This document shows positions 29,254 to 38,672 of a stretch of DNA of 64,000 nucleotides, piece after piece (position 1 is the stretch's first letter; each line of letters starts with the position of its first letter). The notes beneath the pieces were generated by a model that saw only the letters and a program-made list of their open reading frames with translations, had not been told where the DNA came from and did no database searches. Both the position numbers and the translations under genes were made by a program. The DNA is from Porphyromonadaceae bacterium H1 (lineage in GTDB: Bacteria; Bacteroidota; Bacteroidia; Bacteroidales; Paludibacteraceae). Location: contig BDEJ01000010.1 in NCBI GenBank assembly GCA_001653155.1, forward strand, positions 1 to 64,000, read 5' to 3'.

Positions 29254-32157
29254 ATGCCCATAAGATTAAGTAAAGCCTGCAAGGATTTAAACGTCGGTTT
29301 GTCTACTGCCGTTGAATTTCTGTCTAAAAAAGGCCATAAAATAGAAGCCGACCCGAACCTGAAAATATCGGACGACTTACACTTGCTGCTTGCCAAGGAG
29401 TTCGATAAGGATATGGCATTAAAGTTGGAATCCGAACGTTTGAGTCAGGAGCGCTTGGCCAAAGAAAAAACCGAAGCCGTAGCACTCGAAGGCTATCTGA
29501 AGCCGGAAGAGAAAAAAGAGCCCGAAACGATTCGTGTTTCTTTGTCTGAAGAACAAAAGCCGCATATCAAAGCCGTTGGGCATATTGATTTGGATAAGAA
29601 AACAAGCCGAAGTAAGGCTTCTTCCGCCGAAGAGAAGAAAAATGTTGTTGAGCCCGATGCAGCTGCTCCTGCGAAGGCGGTCTTAAAATCCTCTGACGAA
29701 GAAAAGCCTACTTTAGTAGAAGAAGCGCCTGTCGCTCCAGAGCCGCTGCAACTCGAAAAAGAACGTATCGAAGCGCCGCTTGAGCCACAACACGAAGAAA
29801 TAGAAGAAAAAGAAAAGCTTCCGCTTGAAAAAGAGGAAACGAAACCCGAAGAAAATCAATCTGAAACACCGTCTCCTACTCAGCCTGAATCAAAGGAAGA
29901 AGTAGCACCTGCGGGGGAAGACCACAAGGGAGAAGATGAAATTTTCAGTTTGTCGTCTCGGGTTTCTACTCCGGGAGTTACCGTTGTGGGAACAATTGAT
30001 TTAGATACTATCAACGGAGCAACTCGTCCCAAAAAGAAAAAAGGAGGAAGCAAAGGGCAAGCGCCAGTTGAAACTAAGCCAGAGGCAGCTTCCGATCAGG
30101 AAGATGAGGATGGAAATCGGAGAAAAAGAACACGCTTCACCAAACAGCGGGTTGATATAAACAAAGTGAACTCAGGAGCCTACGACCGTCGCTCGAAAGA
30201 TAGCTCCGAGCGTAGTAGTAAAGGCTTGAACCTTAAACGTTCAAAAACAGGTGTTGACGAAGAAGAGGTGCAAAGGCAAATGAAAGAAACCCTTGCACGT
30301 CTTTCGGGAGGGAATAAAAAAGGTAAGGGGGCCAAATATCGCCGCGACAAAAGAGATAACATACAAGCCCGCTTGCAAGAGCAGGCTGAGCGTGAGCGCG
30401 GAGAAGAAGGCGTACTGAAACTGACGGAGTTTGTGACTGTTAGCGAACTCGCATCCATGATGGATGTGTCTCCTAATGAGGTGATTGCTACTTGTATGAG
30501 CGTAGGTATGATGGTTTCCATTAACCAACGCTTGGATGCCGAAACCATCAATATTGTAGCCGACGAATTTGGATTCACAACCGAATATGTTAGCCACGAC
30601 TTGGCTGAAGCCATAGCCGAAGAAGAAGATGCTCCCGAAGATTTGCTGCCCCGTTCTCCCATCGTAACGGTTATGGGACACGTTGACCACGGTAAAACAT
30701 CTTTGCTTGACTACATCCGCAAAACAAACGTAATTGCCGGAGAAGCCGGAGGAATCACGCAGCATATCGGAGCTTACAACGTTAAGTTGGAAAGCGGCGA
30801 GCGCATCACCTTCCTCGATACCCCCGGGCACGAGGCCTTTACCGCCATGCGTGCTCGCGGAGCAAAAATAACGGATATTGCTATCATCATTGTAGCAGCC
30901 GACGACAACGTCATGCCTCAAACCGTGGAAGCGATAAACCACGCATCTGCAGCCAACGTGCCTATTGTTTTTGCTATCAATAAGGTCGATAAACCAACTG
31001 CCAATCCCGATAAAATCAAAGAAGCTCTGGCTAATATGAACTATCTGATTGAAGATTGGGGAGGAAAATACCAGTCGCAAGATATATCGGCCAAACAAGG
31101 AAACGGAGTGCGCGAATTGCTGGAGAAGGTCTTACTCGAGGCCGAACTGCTCGAGCTCAAAGCCAATCCGGATAAGCGTGCTGTGGGCTCCATCATCGAA
31201 TCTTCTTTGGATAAAGGGCGGGGGTATGTGGCTACCGTGCTTGTGCAGTCGGGAACCTTGAGACAAGGAGACGTCGTGCTGGCAGGAACCCATTACGGAA
31301 AAGTAAAAGCCATGTTCAACGAACGCAATCAACGCATTAAAGAAGCTAAGCCTTCCGAACCGGTGTTGATTTTGGGACTCAACGGAGCCCCTCAGGCCGG
31401 CGACAATTTCAATGTGATGCCTTCGGAACAGGAGGCTCGTGATATCTCCAACAAGCGAGAGCAGCTGCAGCGAGAACAGAATTTGCGGACGAAGAAGCAT
31501 TTCACCCTCGACGAACTTGGCCGACGCATAGCCTTGGGAGACTTCAAGGAGTTGAATATCATTGTAAAAGGAGATGTGGATGGCTCGGTTGAAGCTTTGG
31601 CCGATTCGCTTTTGAAACTTTCTACCGAACACATTCAAGTGAATATTATTCACAAGGCCGTCGGTGCTATCTCCGATTCGGATGTCTTGCTTGCCGCCGC
31701 ATCGAATGCCATTATTTGCGGCTTCCAGGTACGTCCTACTGCAACGGCCCGTAAAATGGCCGAAAACGAAGACATCGACATCCGTCTCTACTCCATTATT
31801 TACGATGCGATCGAAGAGATAAAATCGGCTATGGAAGGCATGCTCTCTCCCGAAATCAAGGAGGTTGTTACGGCTACCATTGAGGTCCTGGAGGTTTTCA
31901 AGATTACCAAAGTCGGAACTGTTGCCGGATGTTTGGTACGTGAAGGTAAAGTTAAACGGAATAATAAAGTCCGCCTTATTCGAGACGGAATTGTGGTAAT
32001 GACCGGAGAACTTGAATCTTTGAAACGCTTCAAGGAAGACGTAAAAGAAGTGGGAGCTAACTTCGAATGTGGACTTAATATTAAGAATTACAATGATGTA
32101 CGTGTCGGAGATGTGATCGAGAGCTTTGAGGAAACGGAAGTGAAAAAGACTCTTTAA
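29254..32157 (+). CDS. infB: Translation initiation factor IF-2
   Basis: A 967-residue GTPase that brings initiator tRNA to the ribosome. The N-terminal IF2_N segment (INLSK-like start, [21 protein letters not shown]) is followed by a long acidic/lysine-rich, low-complexity region (about 90-370). A second IF2_N-type domain comes next, then the GTPase core with [17 protein letters not shown] and NKVDKP. The C-terminal domains II-IV are complete. The long linker varies between species, and its richness in Glu/Lys/Pro is normal for the phylum. Confidence 0.97.
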   Translation: MPIRLSKACKDLNVGLSTAVEFLSKKGHKIEADPNLKISDDLHLLLAKEFDKDMALKLESERLSQERLAKEKTEAVALEGYLKPEEKKEPETIRVSLSEEQKPHIKAVGHIDLDKKTSRSKASSAEEKKNVVEPDAAAPAKAVLKSSDEEKPTLVEEAPVAPEPLQLEKERIEAPLEPQHEEIEEKEKLPLEKEETKPEENQSETPSPTQPESKEEVAPAGEDHKGEDEIFSLSSRVSTPGVTVVGTIDLDTINGATRPKKKKGGSKGQAPVETKPEAASDQEDEDGNRRKRTRFTKQRVDINKVNSGAYDRRSKDSSERSSKGLNLKRSKTGVDEEEVQRQMKETLARLSGGNKKGKGAKYRRDKRDNIQARLQEQAERERGEEGVLKLTEFVTVSELASMMDVSPNEVIATCMSVGMMVSINQRLDAETINIVADEFGFTTEYVSHDLAEAIAEEEDAPEDLLPRSPIVTVMGHVDHGKTSLLDYIRKTNVIAGEAGGITQHIGAYNVKLESGERITFLDTPGHEAFTAMRARGAKITDIAIIIVAADDNVMPQTVEAINHASAANVPIVFAINKVDKPTANPDKIKEALANMNYLIEDWGGKYQSQDISAKQGNGVRELLEKVLLEAELLELKANPDKRAVGSIIESSLDKGRGYVATVLVQSGTLRQGDVVLAGTHYGKVKAMFNERNQRIKEAKPSEPVLILGLNGAPQAGDNFNVMPSEQEARDISNKREQLQREQNLRTKKHFTLDELGRRIALGDFKELNIIVKGDVDGSVEALADSLLKLSTEHIQVNIIHKAVGAISDSDVLLAAASNAIICGFQVRPTATARKMAENEDIDIRLYSIIYDAIEEIKSAMEGMLSPEIKEVVTATIEVLEVFKITKVGTVAGCLVREGKVKRNNKVRLIRDGIVVMTGELESLKRFKEDVKEVGANFECGLNIKNYNDVRVGDVIESFEETEVKKTL

Positions 32158-32419
32158 GCCGGAGTAGATCCATGTGAATAATTATGCGGACAATATACCG
32201 AGAGTGTTAAAAAAACATAGCTGAGATTTTTATTATCGTTATTATAGTATGCTTCCTGAAAAAAAAAATTATTTTTGTGGCTCGTATGAATACTTTCGTC
32301 GAGAAAGAAGAATTTTTTCGGGATTCCAAGTAGAGAAATGAGATGAAAGAATAACAGAATTTATAACCAAACATACAAATAAAAACAATCAATTAATAAA
32401 GAAAAAAACAAAAATTATT
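32158..32419 (+). other. Leader region of the exbB cluster
   Basis: This 262-bp A/T-rich gap has no gene. A TATTTTTG match to the -7 consensus lies at 32270-32277 and could start the exbB transcript with a long leader. I see no TTTG at -33 and no strong terminator for infB. Confidence 0.35.
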
Positions 32420-33232
32420 ATGGGAACTAACAATCAAAACCAAGTAAAAAAAACAAAACGCGGTGGAGTTTCATCCGCAATATTAATTTTCGGTTGCGCT
32501 GTTATCGCATTTACTTTCTTCTTTGGATATTGTGGTCACGAAATGCACTTCGATGCTAAAGGCCACCCTATTAACGGAAATATCTTTGGGACGCTGTATC
32601 AAGGTGGATGGGTAATTCCTATCGTTATGACACTTTTGCTGACTGTGGTTGCTTTGTCGGTAGAACGTGCTTTTGCATTAAGCAGAGCTAAAGGTAAAGG
32701 TAACCTCTTCAAATTTGTTCAAGGCGTTAATGCTAAAATCAATGCCGATGATTTGGATGGTGCCCGTAAAATGTGCGATGCGCAAAAAGGTTCTGTTGCC
32801 AATATTCTTACTTCCGCCCTGCTTCGTTATGAAGATATTGAAAAGCAAGAGTTGAGCAACGATGAGAAAGAAGAACTCGTACGCAAGGAAATCGAAGATG
32901 CTACTACGCTTGAATTGCCCGCTATGGAGCAAAACATGAATATTATTGCGGCCATCTCTACGCTGGGTACGCTGATGGGACTTTTCGGAACGGTATTGGG
33001 TATGATCAAGTCCTTCGGTGCTATGGGACAAGAAGGAGCTCCTGACTCGACTCAGTTGGCTATCGGTATTTCCGAGGCTCTTATGAATACCGCAATGGGT
33101 ATCGGTACCGGAGCATTGGCTATTATTTCCTATACCTATTTCTCCGGAAAAATCCAAAACATGACCAATGCTGTGGATGAAATTGGTTATGCTATCGGTC
33201 AGTCGTTTACAAAAAAGTCGCTGAGAAAATAA
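32420..33232 (+). CDS. exbB: ExbB/TolQ/MotA-type proton channel protein
   Basis: A 270-residue inner-membrane protein with three helices, partner of ExbD and TonB. The first helix (GCAVIAFTFFFGY) follows a basic N-terminus. The second region is YQGGWVIPIVMTLLLTVVALSVERAFAL, and the third, conserved, region is ISTLGTLMGLFGTVLGMIKSFGAMG with GISEALMNTAMGIGTGALAI. The N-terminal extra helix is usual in Bacteroidota. It heads a cluster exbB-exbD-exbD2-tonB with short gaps. Confidence 0.9.
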   Translation: MGTNNQNQVKKTKRGGVSSAILIFGCAVIAFTFFFGYCGHEMHFDAKGHPINGNIFGTLYQGGWVIPIVMTLLLTVVALSVERAFALSRAKGKGNLFKFVQGVNAKINADDLDGARKMCDAQKGSVANILTSALLRYEDIEKQELSNDEKEELVRKEIEDATTLELPAMEQNMNIIAAISTLGTLMGLFGTVLGMIKSFGAMGQEGAPDSTQLAIGISEALMNTAMGIGTGALAIISYTYFSGKIQNMTNAVDEIGYAIGQSFTKKSLRK

Positions 33233-33284
33233 GAACTTGTAAAATTGAGTAGATAAATCCATTTTACAAATAAAAAAACAAACT

Positions 33285-33896
33285 ATGTCAAAAGTAAAAG
33301 TTCAAAAAAGAGAATTATTCATCGACATGACTGCGATGAGTGATGTTACTGTACTTTTGCTGACTTTCTTTATGCTTACTGCAACTTTCCTCCCGAAGGA
33401 ACCCATACAAGTAATCACACCGCCATCGGTAATGGAGATCAAAATCCCCGATGCAAACCTGCTTACTATATTGGTCAAACCCGACGGACTGGTTTATCTT
33501 AACTTGGATAGACCGGAAGATAAAAAAGCGGTTTTGGATTTAGTCAGCAAGGACTATCCCGACATGACATTCTCCAATCAGCAGTTACTCTCATTCTTGA
33601 ATCAGCCTACTATAGGGGTGCCCTTTAGCGTACTTCCCCGCTTTCTGGATATGTCGCTCTCGGATCAGGATGCTTATTTGAAACAATCAGGCGTCCCCAC
33701 CGATAGCGTTAATAACCAGCTTGCGACTTGGATACGTTATGCTACCCAAGTGAACAGCGACCTGAAAATTGCAATCAAGGCTGACCAGGAAACTCCTTAT
33801 CCTAAGGTGCAAAACGTTATCAGCACCTTGCAGGACTTGAAGCAAAACCGCTTCAACTTGATTACTACGCTGAAGGGAATGCCCGAAGGTTATTGA
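33285..33896 (+). CDS. exbD: ExbD/TolR-type biopolymer transport protein 1
   Basis: A 203-residue protein with a short cytoplasmic N-terminus, one membrane helix and a periplasmic domain. The helix is preceded by FIDMTAMSDVTVLLLTFFMLTATF, where the conserved membrane Asp of the family is expected (MSDVTVLL). It works with ExbB to energise TonB. The periplasmic domain is larger than in E. coli ExbD. A second ExbD-type gene follows 82 bp downstream. Confidence 0.88.
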   Translation: MSKVKVQKRELFIDMTAMSDVTVLLLTFFMLTATFLPKEPIQVITPPSVMEIKIPDANLLTILVKPDGLVYLNLDRPEDKKAVLDLVSKDYPDMTFSNQQLLSFLNQPTIGVPFSVLPRFLDMSLSDQDAYLKQSGVPTDSVNNQLATWIRYATQVNSDLKIAIKADQETPYPKVQNVISTLQDLKQNRFNLITTLKGMPEGY

Positions 33897-33978
33897 TTGA
33901 ATAACGGAGCTGAGTTGACTGCTGTGGCGGTTTTTCAGCTCCGGATTGAAACTAAGAATCAACAAAAGACATAAAAAT

Positions 33979-34626
33979 ATGGCAGAAATTAATACCGGCG
34001 GTGGCGAGGCTAAAAAAGGGAAACCCCAAAAGAAAAATCTTCGGGTGGACTTTACTCCCATGGTGGATATGAACATGTTGCTGATTACTTTCTTCATGTT
34101 CTGTACGACCTTGAGTAAACCTCAGATGATGAACCTCGTGATGCCGACAAAAGATGCTCCGAAGGATATTAATCAGCAATCGAAGGTGGATCGGGAAAAA
34201 ACCGTTACCATCATACTGGGTGCCGACAATGTTCCGTATTACTATTTCGGAGAACCTAATTATGAGGATTATAAGTCTTTGATAGCGAGCGATTATTCTC
34301 CTGCTGGACTCCGCAGCATGCTCACCGAGCGTAATGCCAAAGTTCTGGGGAATATGCTTGAACTCCGGAAAGAGAAGTACAAAGAAAAAGTAACTCAAGA
34401 GGAATTCAACGAGCGCTCGAGAGAAATAAAAGATGATAAAGATGGCTTGGTAGTTGTTATTAAGCCTACTAAGGAATCGACCTACCGAAACTTGGTGGAC
34501 GTGCTGGACGAAATGCAGATTTGTGCCATTGGTACCTACGCCATTGTTGATATGACGGAAGGAGACGAGTTCCTGCTTAAGAATTATGAATCCAAGGGAG
34601 CTGCATTTGCAGAAACCAAAAAATAA
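33979..34626 (+). CDS. ExbD/TolR-type biopolymer transport protein 2
   Basis: A 215-residue paralogue of the preceding gene. The N-terminus is glycine/lysine-rich, then FTPMVDMNMLLITFFMFCTTL carries the family membrane Asp (VDMNMLL). The periplasmic part has the PTKDAPKD and VVIKPTKESTYRNLVDVLDEM segments typical of the fold. ATG 33979 was chosen; the frame also opens at a TTG at 33946. Two ExbD copies next to one ExbB and one TonB is the normal arrangement in Bacteroidales, which suggests a hetero-oligomeric motor. Confidence 0.88.
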   Translation: MAEINTGGGEAKKGKPQKKNLRVDFTPMVDMNMLLITFFMFCTTLSKPQMMNLVMPTKDAPKDINQQSKVDREKTVTIILGADNVPYYYFGEPNYEDYKSLIASDYSPAGLRSMLTERNAKVLGNMLELRKEKYKEKVTQEEFNERSREIKDDKDGLVVVIKPTKESTYRNLVDVLDEMQICAIGTYAIVDMTEGDEFLLKNYESKGAAFAETKK

Positions 34627-34651
34627 TTTCACATTTTAATACATTTGATTT

Positions 34652-35485
34652 ATGGCAAAAGACATTAATTTGACATCGAAAGCCTGGTGTGATCTTATTT
34701 TTGAAGGGAGGAATAAGACTTACGGTGCTTATGCGATGCGGCAATCCTCATCCAAAAGACACCTGATGGCCTTGCTCATCGTAGGGGTATTGGCGGCTTT
34801 CCTGACTATACTCCCTACCTTGATAAGCACTATTGAGAATGCAACAAGACGTCAAACATCCGACTCGCTTCAGGAGGAATCGGTATTGGCTGAGTTGAAA
34901 GAATTGGAGGATAAGGTAAATGAGCAGGATATTATCCGTCAGGAAACGGCTCCACCGCCCCCTCCTCTCAAATCGACAGTTCAGTTTACCGCTCCTGTGA
35001 TGGTGGACGCTTCTGAGTTGGACGACGATAGTCGTATGAAATCGCAAGAAGACTTGTCTCAGTCCAAAGTTCAGATTTCTATTGCTACCGTTGAAGGTGA
35101 AGACGTGGAAGGTGCTATTGACATTGCCGACCTCGAAGAGCAAAAGGTAATTGTAGAGCAGAAAGAGGAAATCTACATTGGTGTGGAAATTAACCCTTCT
35201 TTCCCCGGTGGAGAAGAAGAGTTGATGAAGTACATCCGTGATAACCTCAGGTACCCCGTTATTGCAGCAGAGAATAACATCGAAGGTCGAGTTACCATTC
35301 GTTTCGTTGTAAATAAGAGGGGAGAAGTTACGGATGTAACCGTTTTGCGCGGTCTGGATCCTGCTTGCGATAACGAAGCTGTACGTGTGGTAAAATCCAT
35401 GCCTAAATGGATTCCTGGAAAACAGAATGGAGTAGCTGTGAATGTTTATTATACCTTACCGATTGTTTATAAACTTCAGAGATAA
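34652..35485 (+). CDS. tonB: TonB-family energy transducer
   Basis: A 277-residue protein with a cytoplasmic N-terminus, one membrane helix (LIVGVLAAFLTILPTLI), and an acidic/proline spacer containing APPPPPL. The C-terminal TonB domain has PSFPGGEEELMKYIRDNLRYP, then IEGRVTIRFVVNKRGEVTDVTVLRG, near the end. It transfers energy from ExbB/ExbD to outer-membrane receptors. A hairpin at 35502-35551 lies right after its stop. Confidence 0.9.
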   Translation: MAKDINLTSKAWCDLIFEGRNKTYGAYAMRQSSSKRHLMALLIVGVLAAFLTILPTLISTIENATRRQTSDSLQEESVLAELKELEDKVNEQDIIRQETAPPPPPLKSTVQFTAPVMVDASELDDDSRMKSQEDLSQSKVQISIATVEGEDVEGAIDIADLEEQKVIVEQKEEIYIGVEINPSFPGGEEELMKYIRDNLRYPVIAAENNIEGRVTIRFVVNKRGEVTDVTVLRGLDPACDNEAVRVVKSMPKWIPGKQNGVAVNVYYTLPIVYKLQR

Positions 35486-35501
35486 ACTAATTTAAGTCAA
35501 G

Positions 35502-35551
35502 ACGAGAAAAGAAGATATGGGTTTGAAAAAACACTTGTCTTCTTTTTTCGT
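35502..35551 (+). terminator. Possible terminator after tonB
   Basis: A 15-bp stem with a few G-T pairs (35502-35516 with 35537-35551) around a 20-nt loop. The 3' arm contains six T residues (35543-35548). It may reduce readthrough into the small membrane protein gene at 35569. Confidence 0.4.
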
Positions 35552-35568
35552 GAACATCGTTAAAGAAA

Positions 35569-35766
35569 ATGCAAGAGGATAAGAAGAAATATTCCTGGAG
35601 GCTCTTGTTCGGAGCATTTATGGTTTTTATATATTTGGGAATGGCTGCTGTGTTGGCCTTTTCGCAATGGTTTGACTTGACCTTGGTTTACAGATTGATA
35701 TTCGCTTTTCTGTTTTTGGTTTACGGAGTGTTTCGGGCTTATCGCTTGTGGAAATCGGGAATCTAA
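35569..35766 (+). CDS. Small two-helix membrane protein
   Basis: A 65-residue protein with two membrane helices (LFGAFMVFIYLGMAAVLAF and LVYRLIFAFLFLVYGVF) and a basic C-terminus (RAYRLWKSGI). No known motif. It sits between tonB and a PstS-like gene, and in related Bacteroidales a small membrane protein occupies the same place. A role linked to the TonB or phosphate-binding partner is only inferred. Confidence 0.6.
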   Translation: MQEDKKKYSWRLLFGAFMVFIYLGMAAVLAFSQWFDLTLVYRLIFAFLFLVYGVFRAYRLWKSGI

Positions 35767-35808
35767 ATCATTATTTTATTGAACAATAATCTATAGCAAG
35801 AAGACAAA

Positions 35809-36762
35809 ATGAAGAAAAGTGCTTTTATGTTTTGTGTGTTGTTGCTTGCTCTTTCCTGCAATACGAAAGGAGGACGGATAAACAGAACAGACACACCGAG
35901 GAGCGGATTTGCGCGTATTGCTGTAGATGATTGCTTTTCGCCGATTTTAGAAGAAGAAATAGCCGTATTTACCGGATTGCATACGGAAGCTCAGATAGAA
36001 CCTTTGTACTCCGGGGAACGGCAGCTTTTTGAACAACTTTTTGCCGATAGTGTTCGCTTGCTTGTTGCAGCCCGAGACCTGACGGAAGCCGAGCGCAATC
36101 ATATCAAGGAAAAACTCAGGTTGACACCGCGCACTCAGAAGATTGCAACGGATGCTATTGCTTTGATTGTAAATCCGCTCAATAAGGATACGCTGATGAC
36201 GCTCTCGCAACTTCGAAAAATAATGACGGGCGAGATTACGAAATGGAAAGAATTGAACCCTGGCGAGAAAGCAAGCTTTGATCAAGAGATACAGGTTGTG
36301 TTTGATCATCCGGCTTCGAGTACCCTGCGTTTCATCGCCGACTCCATTGTGGGAGGAAAGCGGATTTCGGAACGTTTGAGAGCTTTGAACGGGAATAAGG
36401 AAGTTATCGACTATGTGGCTTCCACAGCTAATGCTATGGGGGTTATTGGAGTGAACTGGATCAGCAATCCGACCGACTCTACGAAATTGAGTTTTGATAA
36501 GAAAATCCGGGTGTTGTCTTTAAGTCGCTCCGAAGTGGCTAAGCCTGATAACAGTTATAAACCTTTTCCGGCTTATTTGGCTATCGGACACTATCCATTG
36601 GTACGCGATATGTACGTGATACTTACCGATTTGAGAGAAACCTTGCCGGCCGGATTTGTAAGCTTTATAGCCGGAGACAGCGGACAGCGCATTATTTTGA
36701 AAGCCGGATTGGTGCCGGCCACTCGGCCTACTCGTTTGATTAATGTGCAAACGGAATTTTGA
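35809..36762 (+). CDS. PstS-like substrate-binding lipoprotein
   Basis: A 317-residue lipoprotein (LLLALSCNTKGG, Cys17) of the phosphate-binding-protein-like fold (PBP-like domain). Features are RIAVDDCFSPILEEEIAVF, which resembles the N-terminal strand of PstS proteins, the segment LRKIMTGEITKWKELNPG, and DHPASSTLRFI. No pstABC permease genes are next to it; its neighbours are the tonB cluster and a TPR protein. It may bind an anion without transporting it. Substrate unproven. Confidence 0.78.
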   Translation: MKKSAFMFCVLLLALSCNTKGGRINRTDTPRSGFARIAVDDCFSPILEEEIAVFTGLHTEAQIEPLYSGERQLFEQLFADSVRLLVAARDLTEAERNHIKEKLRLTPRTQKIATDAIALIVNPLNKDTLMTLSQLRKIMTGEITKWKELNPGEKASFDQEIQVVFDHPASSTLRFIADSIVGGKRISERLRALNGNKEVIDYVASTANAMGVIGVNWISNPTDSTKLSFDKKIRVLSLSRSEVAKPDNSYKPFPAYLAIGHYPLVRDMYVILTDLRETLPAGFVSFIAGDSGQRIILKAGLVPATRPTRLINVQTEF

Positions 36763-36806
36763 AATAATTTGAAAAAATCTAATTTAACAAACAAAATATC
36801 TTTATA

Positions 36807-38591
36807 ATGAAAAAAACAGTTTTAGTTTCTTTGCTTGCTGCGATGGTTGGCATCGTATCTGCCCAATCGGACTTGGGAATTGATTATTTTATGTTGGGTG
36901 AATACGACGCGGCTAAACGTTATTTTGAAAGACAACTGACGGAATCTCCCACACAAGCTAACTACTATCTCGGCGAGATTGCATTCCTCCAAGGGAATGT
37001 CGATCAGGCCAAAGCTTACTATCAAAAAGGTCTTGCGGCCGATCCCACAGATTTCTACAATCAGATAGGTGAAGCTAAATTATTGATGAAATCCGACTTG
37101 AAAACAGCTGAAAGTCTTTTTTCCGCTATCCAGAAGAAAAGTAAAAAAAATCCTCTGGTAACCTTGGCTATCGGTCAGGCTTATGCTGATGCGGGTATGT
37201 TTGATAAGGCACGTCAGAAAGCCGATGAAGCAAGAAAAAAGAATAAGAAGCTTCCGCAGGTATATCTCTTCGATGGAGACTTGATAAAAGCCGAAAATAA
37301 AGATAAACTGGGTGATAAACTCGGAGATATTGCCGGAAAATACGAAATGGCAGTTTACTTTGATCCTAATTATCGTCTTGGCTATATTAAAACCGCCCAA
37401 GCTTATGCCTTGTTTAATCCTACTACTGCAATAGCTAAGTTGAAAGAAATTATTGATTTACAACCCGACTATTTACTGGCTCATCGTTTGCTTGGACAAG
37501 TTTCCACGCAGACCGGGCTTTACAACCAGGCCATCCAGGCTTATAAGAAATACATGGCTGCCGGTGAATATTCCATCGAAGATTTGAAAAACTACGCACG
37601 GGTGCTGTATTTCTCCGATTTGTTTGCCGAAGCTCAGGATGCTGTGAGCAAAGGCCTGCAACAGGATCCCAATGACTTCGTATTGAACCGCTTGCAGATG
37701 TATGTCTATGTCAAGACAAAAAACACGGAAAAAGGTTTGCCTCTGGCCGATAAGTTCTTTAATTTGAGAGCGGATAAAACCTCTTATCTTGCCCTCGACT
37801 ACAGCATGTACGGTATGTTGCTTAAAGAAGCCCGTAAATACGACGAGGCCTTGGCTGCTTACGATCAAGCCATCCGTATTGAACCTAAAACGGAGTACTT
37901 CCTCGATGCCGTTGAGGTGGGAAGAGCTAAAGGCGATTTCGGAATTTCGGCAGCTTATTACAAAGACTTTATGAACACCCTCGGTGAATCCGTAGAAACA
38001 AAAGACTATAATACCCTTGGCTTCTACTACTACAACGCAGGTACATCTACAGTTAAGCGCACCGAGTTGCTTGAAGAGATGCAGCAAAAGGCAGCTATGC
38101 TCAATAGCCTTGCAAGTCAAGGACATTCGATGGATTCTTTGAAAACCAGTATGAACTATTTAAGTAAGGCTCTTGCGACTTATTACCTCAACAAAGCGGA
38201 CTCTGTATTCCAAATTCTTCAGGAGAAGTTACCCGAAGAAAGCTACAGTGGATACCGTTGGAGAGCTTTGACTCAGCATGCTCTTAATCCGGATGCTAAA
38301 ACGGGAGCAGCCAGACCTTATTACGAAAAAGTAATTGAAATCATTAAACAGAAAGAAGAAAGTTCCGATTCTTCAACCAAAGTCTTGCTCGAAGCTTACG
38401 GTTATTTGGCTTACCACTTTTATTTGAGTGACAATGAAGAAAAAGCTGTTTATTATTGCAACGAAGCCTTGAAGGTGGATCCGAAGAATAAGACGGCTGC
38501 TGCCATCCTTGACGGTATCAAACAGCACCAAGAGCAGATTAAAGAATACAAGAAGCAACAAGCTGCTGCTGCCGCCGCTGCTAATAAATAA
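36807..38591 (+). CDS. Exported TPR-repeat protein
   Basis: A 594-residue protein with a signal peptide (cleavage near ...GIVSAQS) followed by many tetratricopeptide repeats across nearly the whole length, for example the segments FMLGEYDAAKRYFERQL, GLYNQAIQAYKKYMAAGEY and ARKYDEALAAYDQAI. The C-terminus is a glutamine/alanine-rich tail. TPR proteins scaffold complexes, so this one is probably periplasmic. It lies at the end of the tonB/PstS cluster and is followed by a hairpin terminator. Confidence 0.85.
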   Translation: MKKTVLVSLLAAMVGIVSAQSDLGIDYFMLGEYDAAKRYFERQLTESPTQANYYLGEIAFLQGNVDQAKAYYQKGLAADPTDFYNQIGEAKLLMKSDLKTAESLFSAIQKKSKKNPLVTLAIGQAYADAGMFDKARQKADEARKKNKKLPQVYLFDGDLIKAENKDKLGDKLGDIAGKYEMAVYFDPNYRLGYIKTAQAYALFNPTTAIAKLKEIIDLQPDYLLAHRLLGQVSTQTGLYNQAIQAYKKYMAAGEYSIEDLKNYARVLYFSDLFAEAQDAVSKGLQQDPNDFVLNRLQMYVYVKTKNTEKGLPLADKFFNLRADKTSYLALDYSMYGMLLKEARKYDEALAAYDQAIRIEPKTEYFLDAVEVGRAKGDFGISAAYYKDFMNTLGESVETKDYNTLGFYYYNAGTSTVKRTELLEEMQQKAAMLNSLASQGHSMDSLKTSMNYLSKALATYYLNKADSVFQILQEKLPEESYSGYRWRALTQHALNPDAKTGAARPYYEKVIEIIKQKEESSDSSTKVLLEAYGYLAYHFYLSDNEEKAVYYCNEALKVDPKNKTAAAILDGIKQHQEQIKEYKKQQAAAAAAANK

Positions 38592-38619
38592 TCTTTTTGA
38601 ACAGGCAAACATATTACAG

Positions 38620-38655
38620 AGAAAGGGGAATCCTCGTCAGAGCATTCCTCTTTCT
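38620..38655 (+). terminator. Terminator after the TPR gene
   Basis: A 12-bp stem (38620-38631 with 38644-38655, one G-T pair) around a 12-nt loop, 28 bp after the TPR stop codon. The 3' arm has a TCTTTCTT stretch but only a short T-run follows. Confidence 0.55.
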
Positions 38656-38672
38656 TGTAGAAAATACAGCTT

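Noticed and set aside
29520-30360. Low-complexity region of infB as a fusion or foreign insert
   Set aside because: A long Lys/Glu/Pro-rich linker is normal for IF-2 in this phylum and the frame is continuous.
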